Shown here: positions 14,391 through 21,859 of the stretch, in pieces
How the letters are laid out: the number at the start of each line of letters is the position of its first letter
Position numbering within the stretch: position 1 is the first letter of the stretch
The notes under the pieces: generated by a model
Database searches by the model: none
What the model was told of the DNA's origin: nothing
What the model saw: the letters and a program-made list of their open reading frames with translations, nothing else
DNA from: Alphaproteobacteria bacterium
Lineage (GTDB): Bacteria; Pseudomonadota; Alphaproteobacteria; UBA8366
NCBI GenBank assembly: GCA_029861675.1
Contig: JAOTYV010000046.1
Span: 1-22,110, forward strand
Direction: 5' to 3'
DNA: 22,110 nucleotides
Translations under genes and position numbers: made by a program

Positions 14391-15347
14391 ATGACTGTTC
14401 GCGTGCTTTTGGTGGTGCCGGATGAAAGACAACGCACCGAAATTCGAAAGATTATCCTAGCGTCGGATCTATCAACCGCCATCGTCGAGGTCGACAGCCG
14501 GCAGGCCGCCTTGGAGGCATTCCACAGCGGCACCTTCGACTGCATTCTGCTATTCCATCGCCTGCCGGACGGAGACGGCGAATCCGTCTTGTTGGATATG
14601 GTCTCCAATCACAATTCGACGGCAGCGGTCATCATTGTCATCCCCGAATACGAGCGCGACCTGATTCTCCGCGTATTGGGCAACGGCGCCGCCGAATGCA
14701 TCACCGAAGATCAGTTGGATGGCGACAGTCTGGATTTCGCCTTCAGGCATGCGATCGCCCGCCAGACATACATGACGAAACTGCGCGATCTCGGCCATTA
14801 CGACGGTCTGACCCGGCTGCCAAACCGTACTTTGTTCGAAAAGGAAATTTGCAGCGCAATCGCGCAATCGAACCGTACCGGCCGGCTGCTCGTGCTCGCG
14901 CTGATAAATCTCGACAATTTCAAGCATCTCAACGAACGCTACGGCCACACGATCGGCGATGAAATCTTGCGCGCCGCGGGCAAACGCCTAACGGATTTGA
15001 TGCGGGAGACTGATTTCGTCGCCCGGATCGGCGGCGACGAATTCGCGATAATCGCGCCCCATGTGACATCGGCGGCGGGTGCGGAAAATATCGGAGCGAA
15101 ACTGACCCATGTCTTCGAAGAGAGTTTCGACAATCACGGAAGCCCATTACAGGTCTCCGCGAGCATCGGCCTGGCGATCTTTCCCGCCGACGGCCGGCAG
15201 CCCATGATGTTGATGAATTGCGCAGACCAGGCTCTTTATCAGGCCAAAGCCGCCGGGCGCGGAATGTACCGACTGTTCAACAAGGCCAGCGCCTCGACAA
15301 TTCATGCGCTGGATCCGACCAACCGGCCACCGACGGCCCGTCTCTAG
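14391..15347 (+). CDS. Diguanylate cyclase (GGDEF) with degenerate receiver domain
   Basis: A 318-residue protein with an N-terminal receiver-like domain (about 3-120) and a C-terminal GGDEF domain (about 135-300) that makes c-di-GMP from two GTP. The catalytic motif RIGGDEF (212-218) is intact, the metal-binding Asp175 (NLDNFKHLN) is present, and RETD (205-208) five residues before GGDEF is an intact product-inhibition I-site. In the receiver domain the phospho-acceptor Asp is replaced by Phe55 (CILLFHRLPDGDG) and the conserved Thr and Lys are also missing, so it is unlikely to be phosphorylated. The ATG at 14391 follows TTGGGGAC; a GTG at 14349 would add 14 residues. Upstream CtrA-type sites suggest cell-cycle or motility control. 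Its stop is the first codon of repeat copy 3. Confidence 0.93.
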   Translation: MTVRVLLVVPDERQRTEIRKIILASDLSTAIVEVDSRQAALEAFHSGTFDCILLFHRLPDGDGESVLLDMVSNHNSTAAVIIVIPEYERDLILRVLGNGAAECITEDQLDGDSLDFAFRHAIARQTYMTKLRDLGHYDGLTRLPNRTLFEKEICSAIAQSNRTGRLLVLALINLDNFKHLNERYGHTIGDEILRAAGKRLTDLMRETDFVARIGGDEFAIIAPHVTSAAGAENIGAKLTHVFEESFDNHGSPLQVSASIGLAIFPADGRQPMMLMNCADQALYQAKAAGRGMYRLFNKASASTIHALDPTNRPPTARL

Positions 15348-15450
15348 AGCAAATCCCGAGAGAACCGAACCGGTTCGCGACGCCGTATTTGCGTGAAGAC
15401 ATAGAGATAGACCATTTCACTTGAGTCTATTTGAACAAGAAATGGTGTAA
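15345..15450 (+). repeat. 106-bp palindromic intergenic repeat, copy 3
   Basis: Starts TAGAGCAAATCCCGAG, with the TAG serving as stop of the diguanylate cyclase. Inner hairpin GAACCG (15362-15367) and CGGTTC (15371-15376); outer hairpin TAGACCATTTC (15407-15417) and GAAATGGTGTA (15439-15449) with one mismatch. It ends GTAA where copy 2 has CTAG. It lies between convergent genes, so it would be read into from both sides. Confidence 0.88.
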
Positions 15451-15459
15451 CGGGCCGGC

Positions 15460-16551
15460 TCACGTATTCTTCGGTTTCTCGACTTCCCCCACGGGCGGCA
15501 GCGCCGGTTTTTCGAGTGCGCTGGGCTCTGACACTGCTGCAGGATCTTTTGGCTCGCTCGCTGCCGCCGGAGCGGCGACCGGCATTGCCTCTTTCGCCGG
15601 CGGCCGGACCGATCCCGCCTCCGGGATAGCGGGCACCAGCACCGGCGTGGCGACGGTCGCCGTCGTAACCGGCTTATCGGACGGCGGAACAATCGCCCCA
15701 ACTGTCTGGTCGGGCGACGGACGCCGGACATAACGTTTCGGAAGCGGTGGTGGCGCGTTCAATTGCTCACTGACAGCCTCGGCCAGGGCCAACAACTTTT
15801 TCCGTTCAATCCGTCCCGCCAAACTGTATGCGAAAGAACCGTTCTGCCAGTAGAAAATCGAGACGTCGTCGTTTTGGACATATGTAAACGCGGCTTGCCG
15901 CGCATCGCCGTTCTTTCCGATAAACAAAGTGACCGGCGCGTCCATTTCCTCATGCTCGTACAGCAACTGCGCGGCAGGGCCATTGGCCGACGGCAAAATC
16001 CGCTCCATCGCAAGACTAAATCCGAGCCGGTTCAAATCCGGCGCACGGACAGGAACGCCTGTCAGCCGCTGCGATAACCAGGAAACCACGGTGGATTCAT
16101 TGGTATCGGCGACCAGATGACGCGTCGAATTCCGGCCGGCGAACAATGTGTGCGCCCCGACCGCTTGCCGCGTGAAGGCAAGGAACGGATCGTCGGACCG
16201 CGTGTAATTGTCGTGCGCCAGCCAACCGACGCCCAACACGCCGACGAGCAGGAGTAACCCGGCCGCCATGCGTTTCATTTCAAGCAGGAGACCTTGCCGC
16301 CGCATCGCCTGCGCGAATTGTTCACTCAGACGATCGATTTCCGCATCCGGGTACAACTCCGTGCCCCCGAAGAGGACGTGCAGACCGAAATTCTGGGATT
16401 CATATTCATGCAGCCGGGCCACGTCATCGGGGTGCGCCGCAAGATACGCTTCAACCTTCGCCTGACGCGCCGGATCGATCTGCCCGTCCACGTAGGCATG
16501 CAGATCGCCCTCGGATACGGGCCGTCCCACAGAATTTTCGATGTTGTTCAT
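15460..16551 (-). CDS. Anti-sigma factor, transmembrane, partner of the ECF sigma factor
   Basis: A 363-residue single-pass membrane protein. The cytoplasmic N-terminus (about 11-55: VSEGDLHAYVDGQIDPARQAKVEAYL type sequence in part) matches the anti-sigma domain commonly found beside ECF sigma factors; it has no HxxxCxxC zinc motif. A hydrophobic helix spans about 96-112 (AAGLLLLVGVLGVGWLA). The periplasmic part is followed by a proline/alanine-rich tail from about 277 to the end, perhaps a flexible or wall-facing extension. Its ATG overlaps the TGA of the sigma gene (ATGA), the usual coupled arrangement. It presumably holds the sigma factor inactive until an envelope signal is sensed. The signal is unknown. 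Confidence 0.88.
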   Translation of the reverse strand: MNNIENSVGRPVSEGDLHAYVDGQIDPARQAKVEAYLAAHPDDVARLHEYESQNFGLHVLFGGTELYPDAEIDRLSEQFAQAMRRQGLLLEMKRMAAGLLLLVGVLGVGWLAHDNYTRSDDPFLAFTRQAVGAHTLFAGRNSTRHLVADTNESTVVSWLSQRLTGVPVRAPDLNRLGFSLAMERILPSANGPAAQLLYEHEEMDAPVTLFIGKNGDARQAAFTYVQNDDVSIFYWQNGSFAYSLAGRIERKKLLALAEAVSEQLNAPPPLPKRYVRRPSPDQTVGAIVPPSDKPVTTATVATPVLVPAIPEAGSVRPPAKEAMPVAAPAAASEPKDPAAVSEPSALEKPALPPVGEVEKPKNT

Positions 16552-17327
16552 TTGACCATCCGCAGCTTTTGTTGCGTATCGCTCGCCATCAATTCGCGCA
16601 GAGTTTCACGGCCGCGCGAAAGGCGAGACATAACCGTGCCCACCGGAACACCAAGCGCCGTCGCCGCATCCCGGTAGCTCATTCCCTCCATGCCGACGAG
16701 CAGGACGACTTGGCGAAACTCTTCCGGCAGCAGGCGCAGCGCGCGCTCCAAGTCTCGCAATCGAAGGCCGTGTTCCTGACAGGCCGGCGTACTGAGCTGT
16801 GCTTCCGCGGTTTCGATCGGCACCACGATTCCCGCGTTCTTGCGGCTGCCGGCGCGGTCTACATAGAGGTTGTGCAGGATCGTAAACAGATAAGCCCGCA
16901 CATTCCGAACTCGGTTCCAGGCGACCGTCCGCGCCAGGGCACGGGCAAGGCACTCCTGAACAAGATCGTCCGCATCCTCACGATTGCCGACAAGGGCTAT
17001 GGCGTAGCGCCGCAGAGACAGAATGTAGTGAGAGAGCGCAGGGCCGGATTCGGGCACAGTTGTTTCCTCCAGGTTCGGCGTGAGCGTTTTGAAAATTCGA
17101 AGATGACGCAGCATCCACTGCGTCACCGCTCCTGCCGAGACCTCGAACAAACGGCCCCATTGGGACAAACCCCGATCCGCGACATCGTCGTAAAACGGGT
17201 CTGCCCAAAAATTGTCGACGAATTCCGAATTGGACTCCGTCGCCGTGCCCCCTCCCGACCGTGCGTCGACGCAACCGCGTCGGCCGGCATGCCGGGTCCT
17301 CGCGGTGCTGATTTTTGTCACGTTCAT
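16548..17327 (-). CDS. ECF-type RNA polymerase sigma factor with N-terminal extension
   Basis: A 259-residue extracytoplasmic-function sigma factor. Region 2 (about 102-165) includes RRYAIALVGNREDADDLVQECLARAL and NVRAYLFTILHNLYVD; region 4 (about 190-247) includes LRLLPEEFRQVVLLVGMEGMSYRDAATALGVPVGTVMSRLSRGRETL in shorter recognisable blocks. About 95 residues precede region 2, longer than the usual ECF protein of about 180. The ATG at 17327 has AGGA ten bases upstream and lies about 30 bp behind a promoter-like motif, which favours the long form; an internal ATG at 17114 would give a typical 188-residue protein. It heads an operon with its anti-sigma factor and is divergent from the PRC-barrel gene. 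Confidence 0.9.
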   Translation of the reverse strand: MNVTKISTARTRHAGRRGCVDARSGGGTATESNSEFVDNFWADPFYDDVADRGLSQWGRLFEVSAGAVTQWMLRHLRIFKTLTPNLEETTVPESGPALSHYILSLRRYAIALVGNREDADDLVQECLARALARTVAWNRVRNVRAYLFTILHNLYVDRAGSRKNAGIVVPIETAEAQLSTPACQEHGLRLRDLERALRLLPEEFRQVVLLVGMEGMSYRDAATALGVPVGTVMSRLSRGRETLRELMASDTQQKLRMVK

Positions 17328-17360
17328 GTCGAACGATCCTGCGACGCATGATCCATGCCT

Positions 17361-17391
17361 ATACAGACTTAATTAATCCGGTTTTATTCCC
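17361..17391 (-). promoter_or_regulatory. ECF-type promoter candidate for the sigma operon
   Basis: On the minus strand, GGGAATAA (17391 down to 17384), 15 bp, then GTCTGTAT (17368 down to 17361). Spacing fits ECF -35 and -10 elements. It points at the sigma gene with its start about 33 bp further on. The same two-block motif with the same spacing faces the other way at 17502-17530, which supports autoregulation. Confidence 0.6.
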
Positions 17392-17501
17392 TGAAGGCTG
17401 TCGAATTCAGACTGAATTGCGGCAATTCAATGGAATTAGTTTGCCGAACTCCGGCACAAGCGCGGAATTCCGGGATTGCGAAATCATTCGCCAAAACGGC
17501 C

Positions 17502-17530
17502 GGGAATAATCCCGTTCGTGGACCGTCTAT
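17502..17530 (+). promoter_or_regulatory. ECF-type promoter candidate for the PRC-barrel gene
   Basis: GGGAATAA at 17502-17509, 15 bp, then GTCTAT at 17525-17530, pointing at the PRC-barrel gene whose ATG is about 87 bp downstream. It is the partner of the minus-strand motif at 17361-17391 and is the likely target of the neighbouring sigma factor. The spacer sequences of the two are unrelated, so only the boxes are shared. Confidence 0.6.
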
Positions 17531-17616
17531 GTCATCAGGAACGTCACTCACACGGACACGCAACGCGCCGCGAACAAGGCGTGCGGCGCACAATAAAGAG
17601 ATCGAGGTATCTAGCG

Positions 17617-18201
17617 ATGACATTATCCCGAAGCGAACTTCGCAAATCCGGATACCGCTCGGCGGCATGGGTCTTGATACTCGGTGCCGGCCTCGCAGCA
17701 CTCTGGATTCCAGCTCCCAACGCGTCGCCAAATCAGGCTGAAGCAACCCGCTCAAGAACCTTCGATTTGCGTGCGCCCAATAACCGAGACCATTTGTTTG
17801 CGCGGTCCGGTCCGCACCAGGCGATGTGGGCGAACCAGGCCGAACGGTATTATTCGTCGCACCGCATCGTCGGCAGCCATGTGCTGACGCTCGGCGGCGA
17901 CAACATCGGCCAAGTCGACGACCTGGTCGTCGACGATAACGGTCAGGTTAAGAAAGTCCTCGTCGCGATACGCGATACGCCGGAAATGGATGGCGGCCCG
18001 GTATTGGTCGCCCCGCACCGTGCCGAAGTCGTTTCCGTCGAAGGCGCCCAAGTCAAAGTCATTCGAATCGATCTTACGAAGGAAGAGCTGCAGCGAGCCC
18101 AACTCGCCAGCCTCAAAACCCGTGTCAGGGCTCCGGAAAGGCGGGGAACCGGATCACCCTATCCGCATGGCAAGCAGAATACCCACTGCTCGGATCTTTA
18201 A
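17617..18201 (+). CDS. Membrane-anchored PRC-barrel domain protein
   Basis: A 194-residue protein with an uncleaved signal anchor or signal peptide (about 15-32, AAWVLILGAGLAALWI) and a PRC-barrel domain at about 80-155: IVGSHVLTLGGDNIGQVDDLVVDDNG followed by VKKVLVAIRD and a final strand ending in VIRIDLTKEEL, in shorter blocks. PRC-barrels are small beta-barrels that bind RNA, protein or lipid partners; exported versions are common in alphaproteobacterial envelope-stress and photosynthetic gene sets. The ATG at 17617 has GAGGT at 17604-17608; the longer open frame from 17476 starts upstream of the promoter motif and is rejected. It is the probable first target of the divergent ECF sigma factor and leads into the small peptide gene 58 bp later. 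Confidence 0.85.
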   Translation: MTLSRSELRKSGYRSAAWVLILGAGLAALWIPAPNASPNQAEATRSRTFDLRAPNNRDHLFARSGPHQAMWANQAERYYSSHRIVGSHVLTLGGDNIGQVDDLVVDDNGQVKKVLVAIRDTPEMDGGPVLVAPHRAEVVSVEGAQVKVIRIDLTKEELQRAQLASLKTRVRAPERRGTGSPYPHGKQNTHCSDL

Positions 18202-18259
18202 GCCGCGCACTGCTTGACGTGCACCCTCCCCGAACCCACTCAAACCTAAGGAGTCTCTA

Positions 18260-18427
18260 ATGATTCGTCGAATTCTTCCGGTCCTCATCCTCTCCGCCTT
18301 TATCGCCGGTCCGATTGCCAGCCCCGCCACGGCCGCTGACGACAAGACCGCCACCAAGTGCGAGAAGATCAAGGACATGAAGCTGAAGGCGCAGTGCCTG
18401 CGTCAGTCGACCAAACCGCGGAAGTAG
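18260..18427 (+). CDS. Small exported peptide, 55 residues, two cysteines
   Basis: A short gene with a strong ribosome-binding site (AAGGAG, 18248-18253) six bases before the ATG. The product begins MIRRILPVLILSAFIAGPIA and continues SPATAADDK, a classic Sec signal peptide with probable cleavage near ATA-AD. The mature part of about 29 residues is strongly basic (KCEKIKDMKLKAQC core) with cysteines at 34 and 46 that could form one disulfide in the periplasm. It lies 58 bp behind the PRC-barrel gene, so it is likely part of the same sigma-controlled transcript. No family is recognised with confidence. A followed hairpin at 18469-18495 may end the transcript. Confidence 0.8.
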   Translation: MIRRILPVLILSAFIAGPIASPATAADDKTATKCEKIKDMKLKAQCLRQSTKPRK

Positions 18428-18921
18428 CCCACCCGGAGAACATTCCGGCCAAATCTTCCCTGTTGGTTGAGCCCTCCGCATTACGCGGGGGGCTCTGCTC
18501 ATTCGGCGCCAAATTGCCAACAATCTTCACGCTACGGGCCTCGGTTGCACAATAATGCCGAATATCGGCCAACTCGGCGTACTCCAAGCGTCTAAGACCC
18601 CTCCTTCATTGTATTTGAACGCCCGTCCTCCAAGGGTTTAGATGGAAATATTCGGTGCTGTCGGGAAAGCGCGCCGAACACTTCAAGGCGAAAACTGCCG
18701 TGCTCTGCTCACCGTGACCGCGGCGGCGGAGGTCGGATACCACCCTCTCGCAAAAAGCCTCGCCAATCCTTTGTGCGGTTTTCAGCGAGGGGGTTTTCGC
18801 TGTTCGCATGGAAATTCGCCAAGAGATATTGACCTTACAGTCACTGGAATCCCTATGTAGTGGAATGAGGCGATGACGGCGGCTTAGCGCGCGCCGGCAA
18901 CCAGCAAAATTGGCAGCTCGC
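18428..18921. other. Gap of about 490 bp with one strong hairpin and no convincing gene
   Basis: After the small peptide gene comes the hairpin at 18469-18495. Beyond it, open frames on both strands (for example 18642-18860 plus, 18606-19031 minus) show no family resemblance, no ribosome-binding site and overlap each other. A segment around 18720-18760 faintly resembles the T-arm side of a tRNA on the plus strand but no cloverleaf can be drawn. A small stem, CAGCGA/TCGCTG, lies near 18780-18805. The promoter of the multicopper oxidase should be in the last part, but no clear boxes are seen. Confidence 0.5.
18469..18495 (+). terminator. Terminator-like hairpin after the peptide gene
   Basis: GAGCCCTCCGC (18469-18479) pairs with GCGGGGGGCTC (18485-18495) with one G-T wobble around the loop ATTAC, an 11-bp stem. 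There is no T run behind it, so it may be a weak or Rho-assisted end, or a transcript-stabilising stem, rather than a strict intrinsic terminator. Confidence 0.5.
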
Positions 18922-20373
18922 ATGACCGAACGATTTACCAGACGTGATTTCATCGCGGCCGGCATTGCCGCCGGAACGGCGTTCGTCGCCGGTCCGGCGG
19001 TCGCGGCGACCCGCGATTCCGTGGAATTCACTTTGAACGCCGCGCCGGCGAAGACAAAAATCGTCGGCGGCGACTATCCCGATACGATGGCATGGACCTA
19101 TAACGGCGTGGTGCCGGGGCCGCTCATTCGCAAGCGGCAGGGCGACCGGCTGCGCGTTCGCGTGCACAACCGTCTTGCGGAACCGACGACCGTGCATTTC
19201 CACGGCGTTCGCATGCCCAATGCGATGGACGGCGTGCCGTTTGTCACGCAGGACCCGATCGCACCGAAGAACAGTTTCCTCTATGACTTCACACTGCCGG
19301 ATGCCGGTACTTTTTGGTACCACCCGCATTCAAACAGCAGCGAGCAGGTGGCACGCGGCCTCGCAGGCCCGCTCGTGGTCGAGGAACGGAACCCGATTGC
19401 GGTGGACCGCGACCTTGTTTGGGTCCTGGACGATTGGCTGCTCGACAAATCCGCCGCGATTGCCGGCGGCTTCGGAAACCCGCACGATTTGAGTCACAAT
19501 GGCAGAATCGGCAATACGGTGACGATCAATGGCCGCCTGCCCGGACACATATCCGTGCGCGGCGGCGAACGCATCCGGCTGCGACTGGTCAATGTCGCCA
19601 ATGCGCGATTCTTTGCGCTGCGGTTCGACGGGCATGCGCCGAAGATCATCGCACTCGATGGTCAGCCCGTACCCCCCCATGCAGCAGATGACGGCACCGT
19701 AGTTCTAGCCCCGGCACAGCGCGCCGACCTTATCCTCGACATGACCCAGCCGCCCGGATCACGCTTTACCGTATCGGATCGATACTATCGCCGGCAGCCC
19801 TATCGACTGGTCGACATCGCGTATGGATCGGAAAAGCCCCTTCGCAGTGGACCGCCCGACACGCCGATTGCGCTGCCGGCGAATCCCCTGCCCGAACCGA
19901 AGCTCAGGGAAGCTGCCCGGCATGAAGTCGTCCTGGAGGGCGGCGCCATGGGAGGGATGATGGGCGGACGAATGGGCGGGATGATGGGCGGGATGATGGG
20001 CGGCGGGCCGATGGGAATGCGCGCGCTTGCCGGACGTGGCCTGTTCTGGGCGCTCAACGGCGTCGCCATGCCCGAGGATATGCGCCGGATCGAACCGCTC
20101 CTCACCTTTCAGCACGGCAGGAGCCAAATCTTGACCCTGCGCAACGAAACCGCTTGGGACCACCCGATGCACCTGCATGGTCATTCCTTCCGCGTCCTGA
20201 GCCGCAACGGCAAACCGGAGAAAAACCAGCCCTGGCTCGACACGGTGCTGCTGCATCCCCGCGACCGGGTCGACGTCGCCTTCGTCGCCGACAATCCCGG
20301 CGATTGGATGTTCCACTGCCACATTCTGGAGCATCAAAAAGCCGGCATGATGGCGACCGTCCGGGTTGCGTGA
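18922..20373 (+). CDS. Multicopper oxidase, Tat-exported, with Met/Gly-rich insert
   Basis: A 483-residue multicopper oxidase of the laccase/CueO type. The N-terminus carries a twin-arginine signal (TRRDFIAAGIAAG, cleavage after about residue 28), so it is folded with copper before export to the periplasm. All copper-binding blocks are visible: HFHG (His92, His94), WYHPHS (His134, His136), HPMHLHGH (414-421) and HCHILEHQKAGM with Cys466, His471 and Met476 for the type 1 copper. A Met/Gly-rich stretch (about 341-366) sits where CueO has its Met-rich lid, pointing to Cu(I) oxidation and copper tolerance. The ATG at 18922 is favoured over a TTG four codons earlier. No copper pump or regulator lies next to it. 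Confidence 0.94.
   Translation: MTERFTRRDFIAAGIAAGTAFVAGPAVAATRDSVEFTLNAAPAKTKIVGGDYPDTMAWTYNGVVPGPLIRKRQGDRLRVRVHNRLAEPTTVHFHGVRMPNAMDGVPFVTQDPIAPKNSFLYDFTLPDAGTFWYHPHSNSSEQVARGLAGPLVVEERNPIAVDRDLVWVLDDWLLDKSAAIAGGFGNPHDLSHNGRIGNTVTINGRLPGHISVRGGERIRLRLVNVANARFFALRFDGHAPKIIALDGQPVPPHAADDGTVVLAPAQRADLILDMTQPPGSRFTVSDRYYRRQPYRLVDIAYGSEKPLRSGPPDTPIALPANPLPEPKLREAARHEVVLEGGAMGGMMGGRMGGMMGGMMGGGPMGMRALAGRGLFWALNGVAMPEDMRRIEPLLTFQHGRSQILTLRNETAWDHPMHLHGHSFRVLSRNGKPEKNQPWLDTVLLHPRDRVDVAFVADNPGDWMFHCHILEHQKAGMMATVRVA
19942..20019 (+). repeat. GGCGGGATGATG-type tandem repeat inside the multicopper oxidase gene
   Basis: A run of near-identical GGCGGGATGATG-like units encodes the Met/Gly-rich insert (GGMMGG repeated with variants). 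The coding repeats keep the frame since the unit length is a multiple of three, so unit number could vary between strains without breaking the gene. Confidence 0.75.
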
Positions 20374-20376
20374 GCG

Positions 20377-20823
20377 TTAGCGCGCGCGCCATCGCACGGT
20401 GTAGGAGAGATCGTATCCCCGGCCCGACGGCGATCCTTCGAAGTAGACGGAATACACGCTGGTTTTCGGTATCCGGTAGGTGACCTCGCCGCGGCCGCTC
20501 AGCTCAATAGCCTTTACAAAGTGCGGCTTGTCGCCGATCGGCCCGAAGGTTTCGAGAATACCAATCCGCAATGACCCCGCGCGAACAGCAGCATCGTAGC
20601 GAGTAAAAAACGTCTGCCCCTCGAAAAAAACCATGTGCTTCAGGCCCACCCCTCCGCCGGAATTGGTCCCGGTCCCATAACCGGAAAAGGTCAGGGTCTT
20701 TTTCTCGTAGCCGAGCGTGGTGATCAGACCGGCCGCATAGGCCGCGCCAAAAACGGCGAGCGCCGCCACGACGAACAACGCCACCGGCCCGGCGACCCTG
20801 CCCCGCGCAAGAGTGATTTCCAT
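20377..20823 (-). CDS. Membrane-anchored protein of unknown function, 148 residues
   Basis: The protein has an N-terminal hydrophobic segment (about 11-32, VAGPVALFVVAALAVFGAAYAAGL) that acts as a signal anchor or signal peptide, followed by a Gly/Ser/Tyr-rich, strand-forming exported domain (SGYGTGTNSGGGVGL, YRIPKTSVYSVYFEGS, YDLSYTVRWRAR). No cysteine or metal motif stands out. The rest looks like a small all-beta periplasmic domain. The ATG at 20823 has AGGGA a few bases upstream. It is convergent with the multicopper oxidase, ending 3 bp from its stop, so the two transcripts meet here. The family is not recognised; a role in the envelope is the most that can be said. Confidence 0.75.
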   Translation of the reverse strand: MEITLARGRVAGPVALFVVAALAVFGAAYAAGLITTLGYEKKTLTFSGYGTGTNSGGGVGLKHMVFFEGQTFFTRYDAAVRAGSLRIGILETFGPIGDKPHFVKAIELSGRGEVTYRIPKTSVYSVYFEGSPSGRGYDLSYTVRWRAR

Positions 20824-20941
20824 AGCCCGTCCCTATCTCCGAACTGAATTCCGGGATGAGGGCCCACTTTGCCCAAATTTTCCTGCGACTTTGTTAACCG
20901 CCGCATATTCGGCGCGATTGGACTTCGGGAGGACGCAACGC

Positions 20942-21859
20942 TTATACCGGATCCCAGGTGAACACCTGCCGCGACCGCTCAAGTTCGTAGAAACTCGGCT
21001 TGAGCGCGGGAATGCCGTGTTCGTGAAGGGTTTGGCAGCTCCAGCCGCCGTCACGGTGAACCGACCGCATCGGCCGTGTCTGGCTCATCAACATGATTTC
21101 GTTGGCCCGGCAGTAGAATACTTGTGCGGTAATGTCCTCGGCATGATCGGACATGAGATAGACGCAGAGCGGCGCGATCTTTTCCGGCAACATCGCTTTC
21201 TGACGCTCCACATGGGCGGCCTTGGTCGGGTCGTTGGTCGGAATCGTCTCCGTCATCCGGGTGAAGGCGGACGGTGAAATAATATTGGACCGCACCCGGT
21301 AGCGCGCCATGTCGAGGGCGATCGACTTGGAAAGCCCGACGATGCCCATCTTCGCCGCCGCGTAGTTCGCCTGCCCGATATTGCCGATCAACCCCGAATT
21401 GGACGTGAAGTGCACGAACGAACCGGAGGACTGTTTGCGAAAATGTTCGGCTGCCGAGCGAGAGACGTTGAAGTAGCCGGTGAGATGTACACCGAGCACC
21501 GAATCCCAATCATCACGGGTCATCTTATGGAAGATACGGTCCCGCAGGATGCCGGCGACGTTGATCACGCCGTCGATCCGGCCAAAGGTATCGACCGCCT
21601 GTTGCACCATCGCCTGCGCATCGTCCCATTCGGCGATGCTGCCACCATTTGCAACCGCTTCGCCGCCATTCGCGCCGATTTCGTCGGCGATCTGCTGCGC
21701 GCGCCCGCCATCCGCGCCCTCGCCGTCCACCGACCCGCCAAGATCATTGATCACCACCTTTGCGCCTTCGGCGGCCGCCAGTTTCGCAATCTCGGCGCCG
21801 ATGCCGCCGCCGCCCCCGGTAACCAGGATAACCTTGTCCTTCACATATTGTTCCGTCAT
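20942..21859 (-). CDS. Short-chain dehydrogenase/reductase (17beta-HSD4/MFE-2-like)
   Basis: A 305-residue SDR, an NAD(P)-dependent oxidoreductase. The Rossmann motif TGGGGGIG (14-21) and INDLGG (37-42) suggest NAD(H) binding, NVAG (100-103) follows, and the catalytic set is Ser (FTSNSG, 151-156), Tyr166 and Lys170 (NYAAAKMG). The sequence LRDRIFHKMTRDDWD resembles the 3-hydroxyacyl-CoA dehydrogenase domain of the peroxisomal multifunctional enzyme type 2 and its bacterial relatives, so a hydroxyacyl-CoA substrate is likely. About 40 extra residues follow the SDR core. The ATG at 21859 has a purine-rich GGAGAGAGAG leader and is preferred over a longer frame to 21898. It stands alone on its strand; a link to the CoA genes at 1.5-5.9 kb is possible. 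Confidence 0.92.
   Translation of the reverse strand: MTEQYVKDKVILVTGGGGGIGAEIAKLAAAEGAKVVINDLGGSVDGEGADGGRAQQIADEIGANGGEAVANGGSIAEWDDAQAMVQQAVDTFGRIDGVINVAGILRDRIFHKMTRDDWDSVLGVHLTGYFNVSRSAAEHFRKQSSGSFVHFTSNSGLIGNIGQANYAAAKMGIVGLSKSIALDMARYRVRSNIISPSAFTRMTETIPTNDPTKAAHVERQKAMLPEKIAPLCVYLMSDHAEDITAQVFYCRANEIMLMSQTRPMRSVHRDGGWSCQTLHEHGIPALKPSFYELERSRQVFTWDPV

Noticed and set aside
18720..18765. tRNA-Ser-like 3' portion (GGTCGGATACCACCCTCTC)
   Set aside because: Only a loose likeness to a T-arm and acceptor end; no anticodon arm or D-arm can be folded upstream.
18606..19031. Minus-strand frame of 141 codons and plus-strand frame 18642-18860
   Set aside because: They overlap each other and the start of the multicopper oxidase, have no ribosome-binding site and no recognisable domain.
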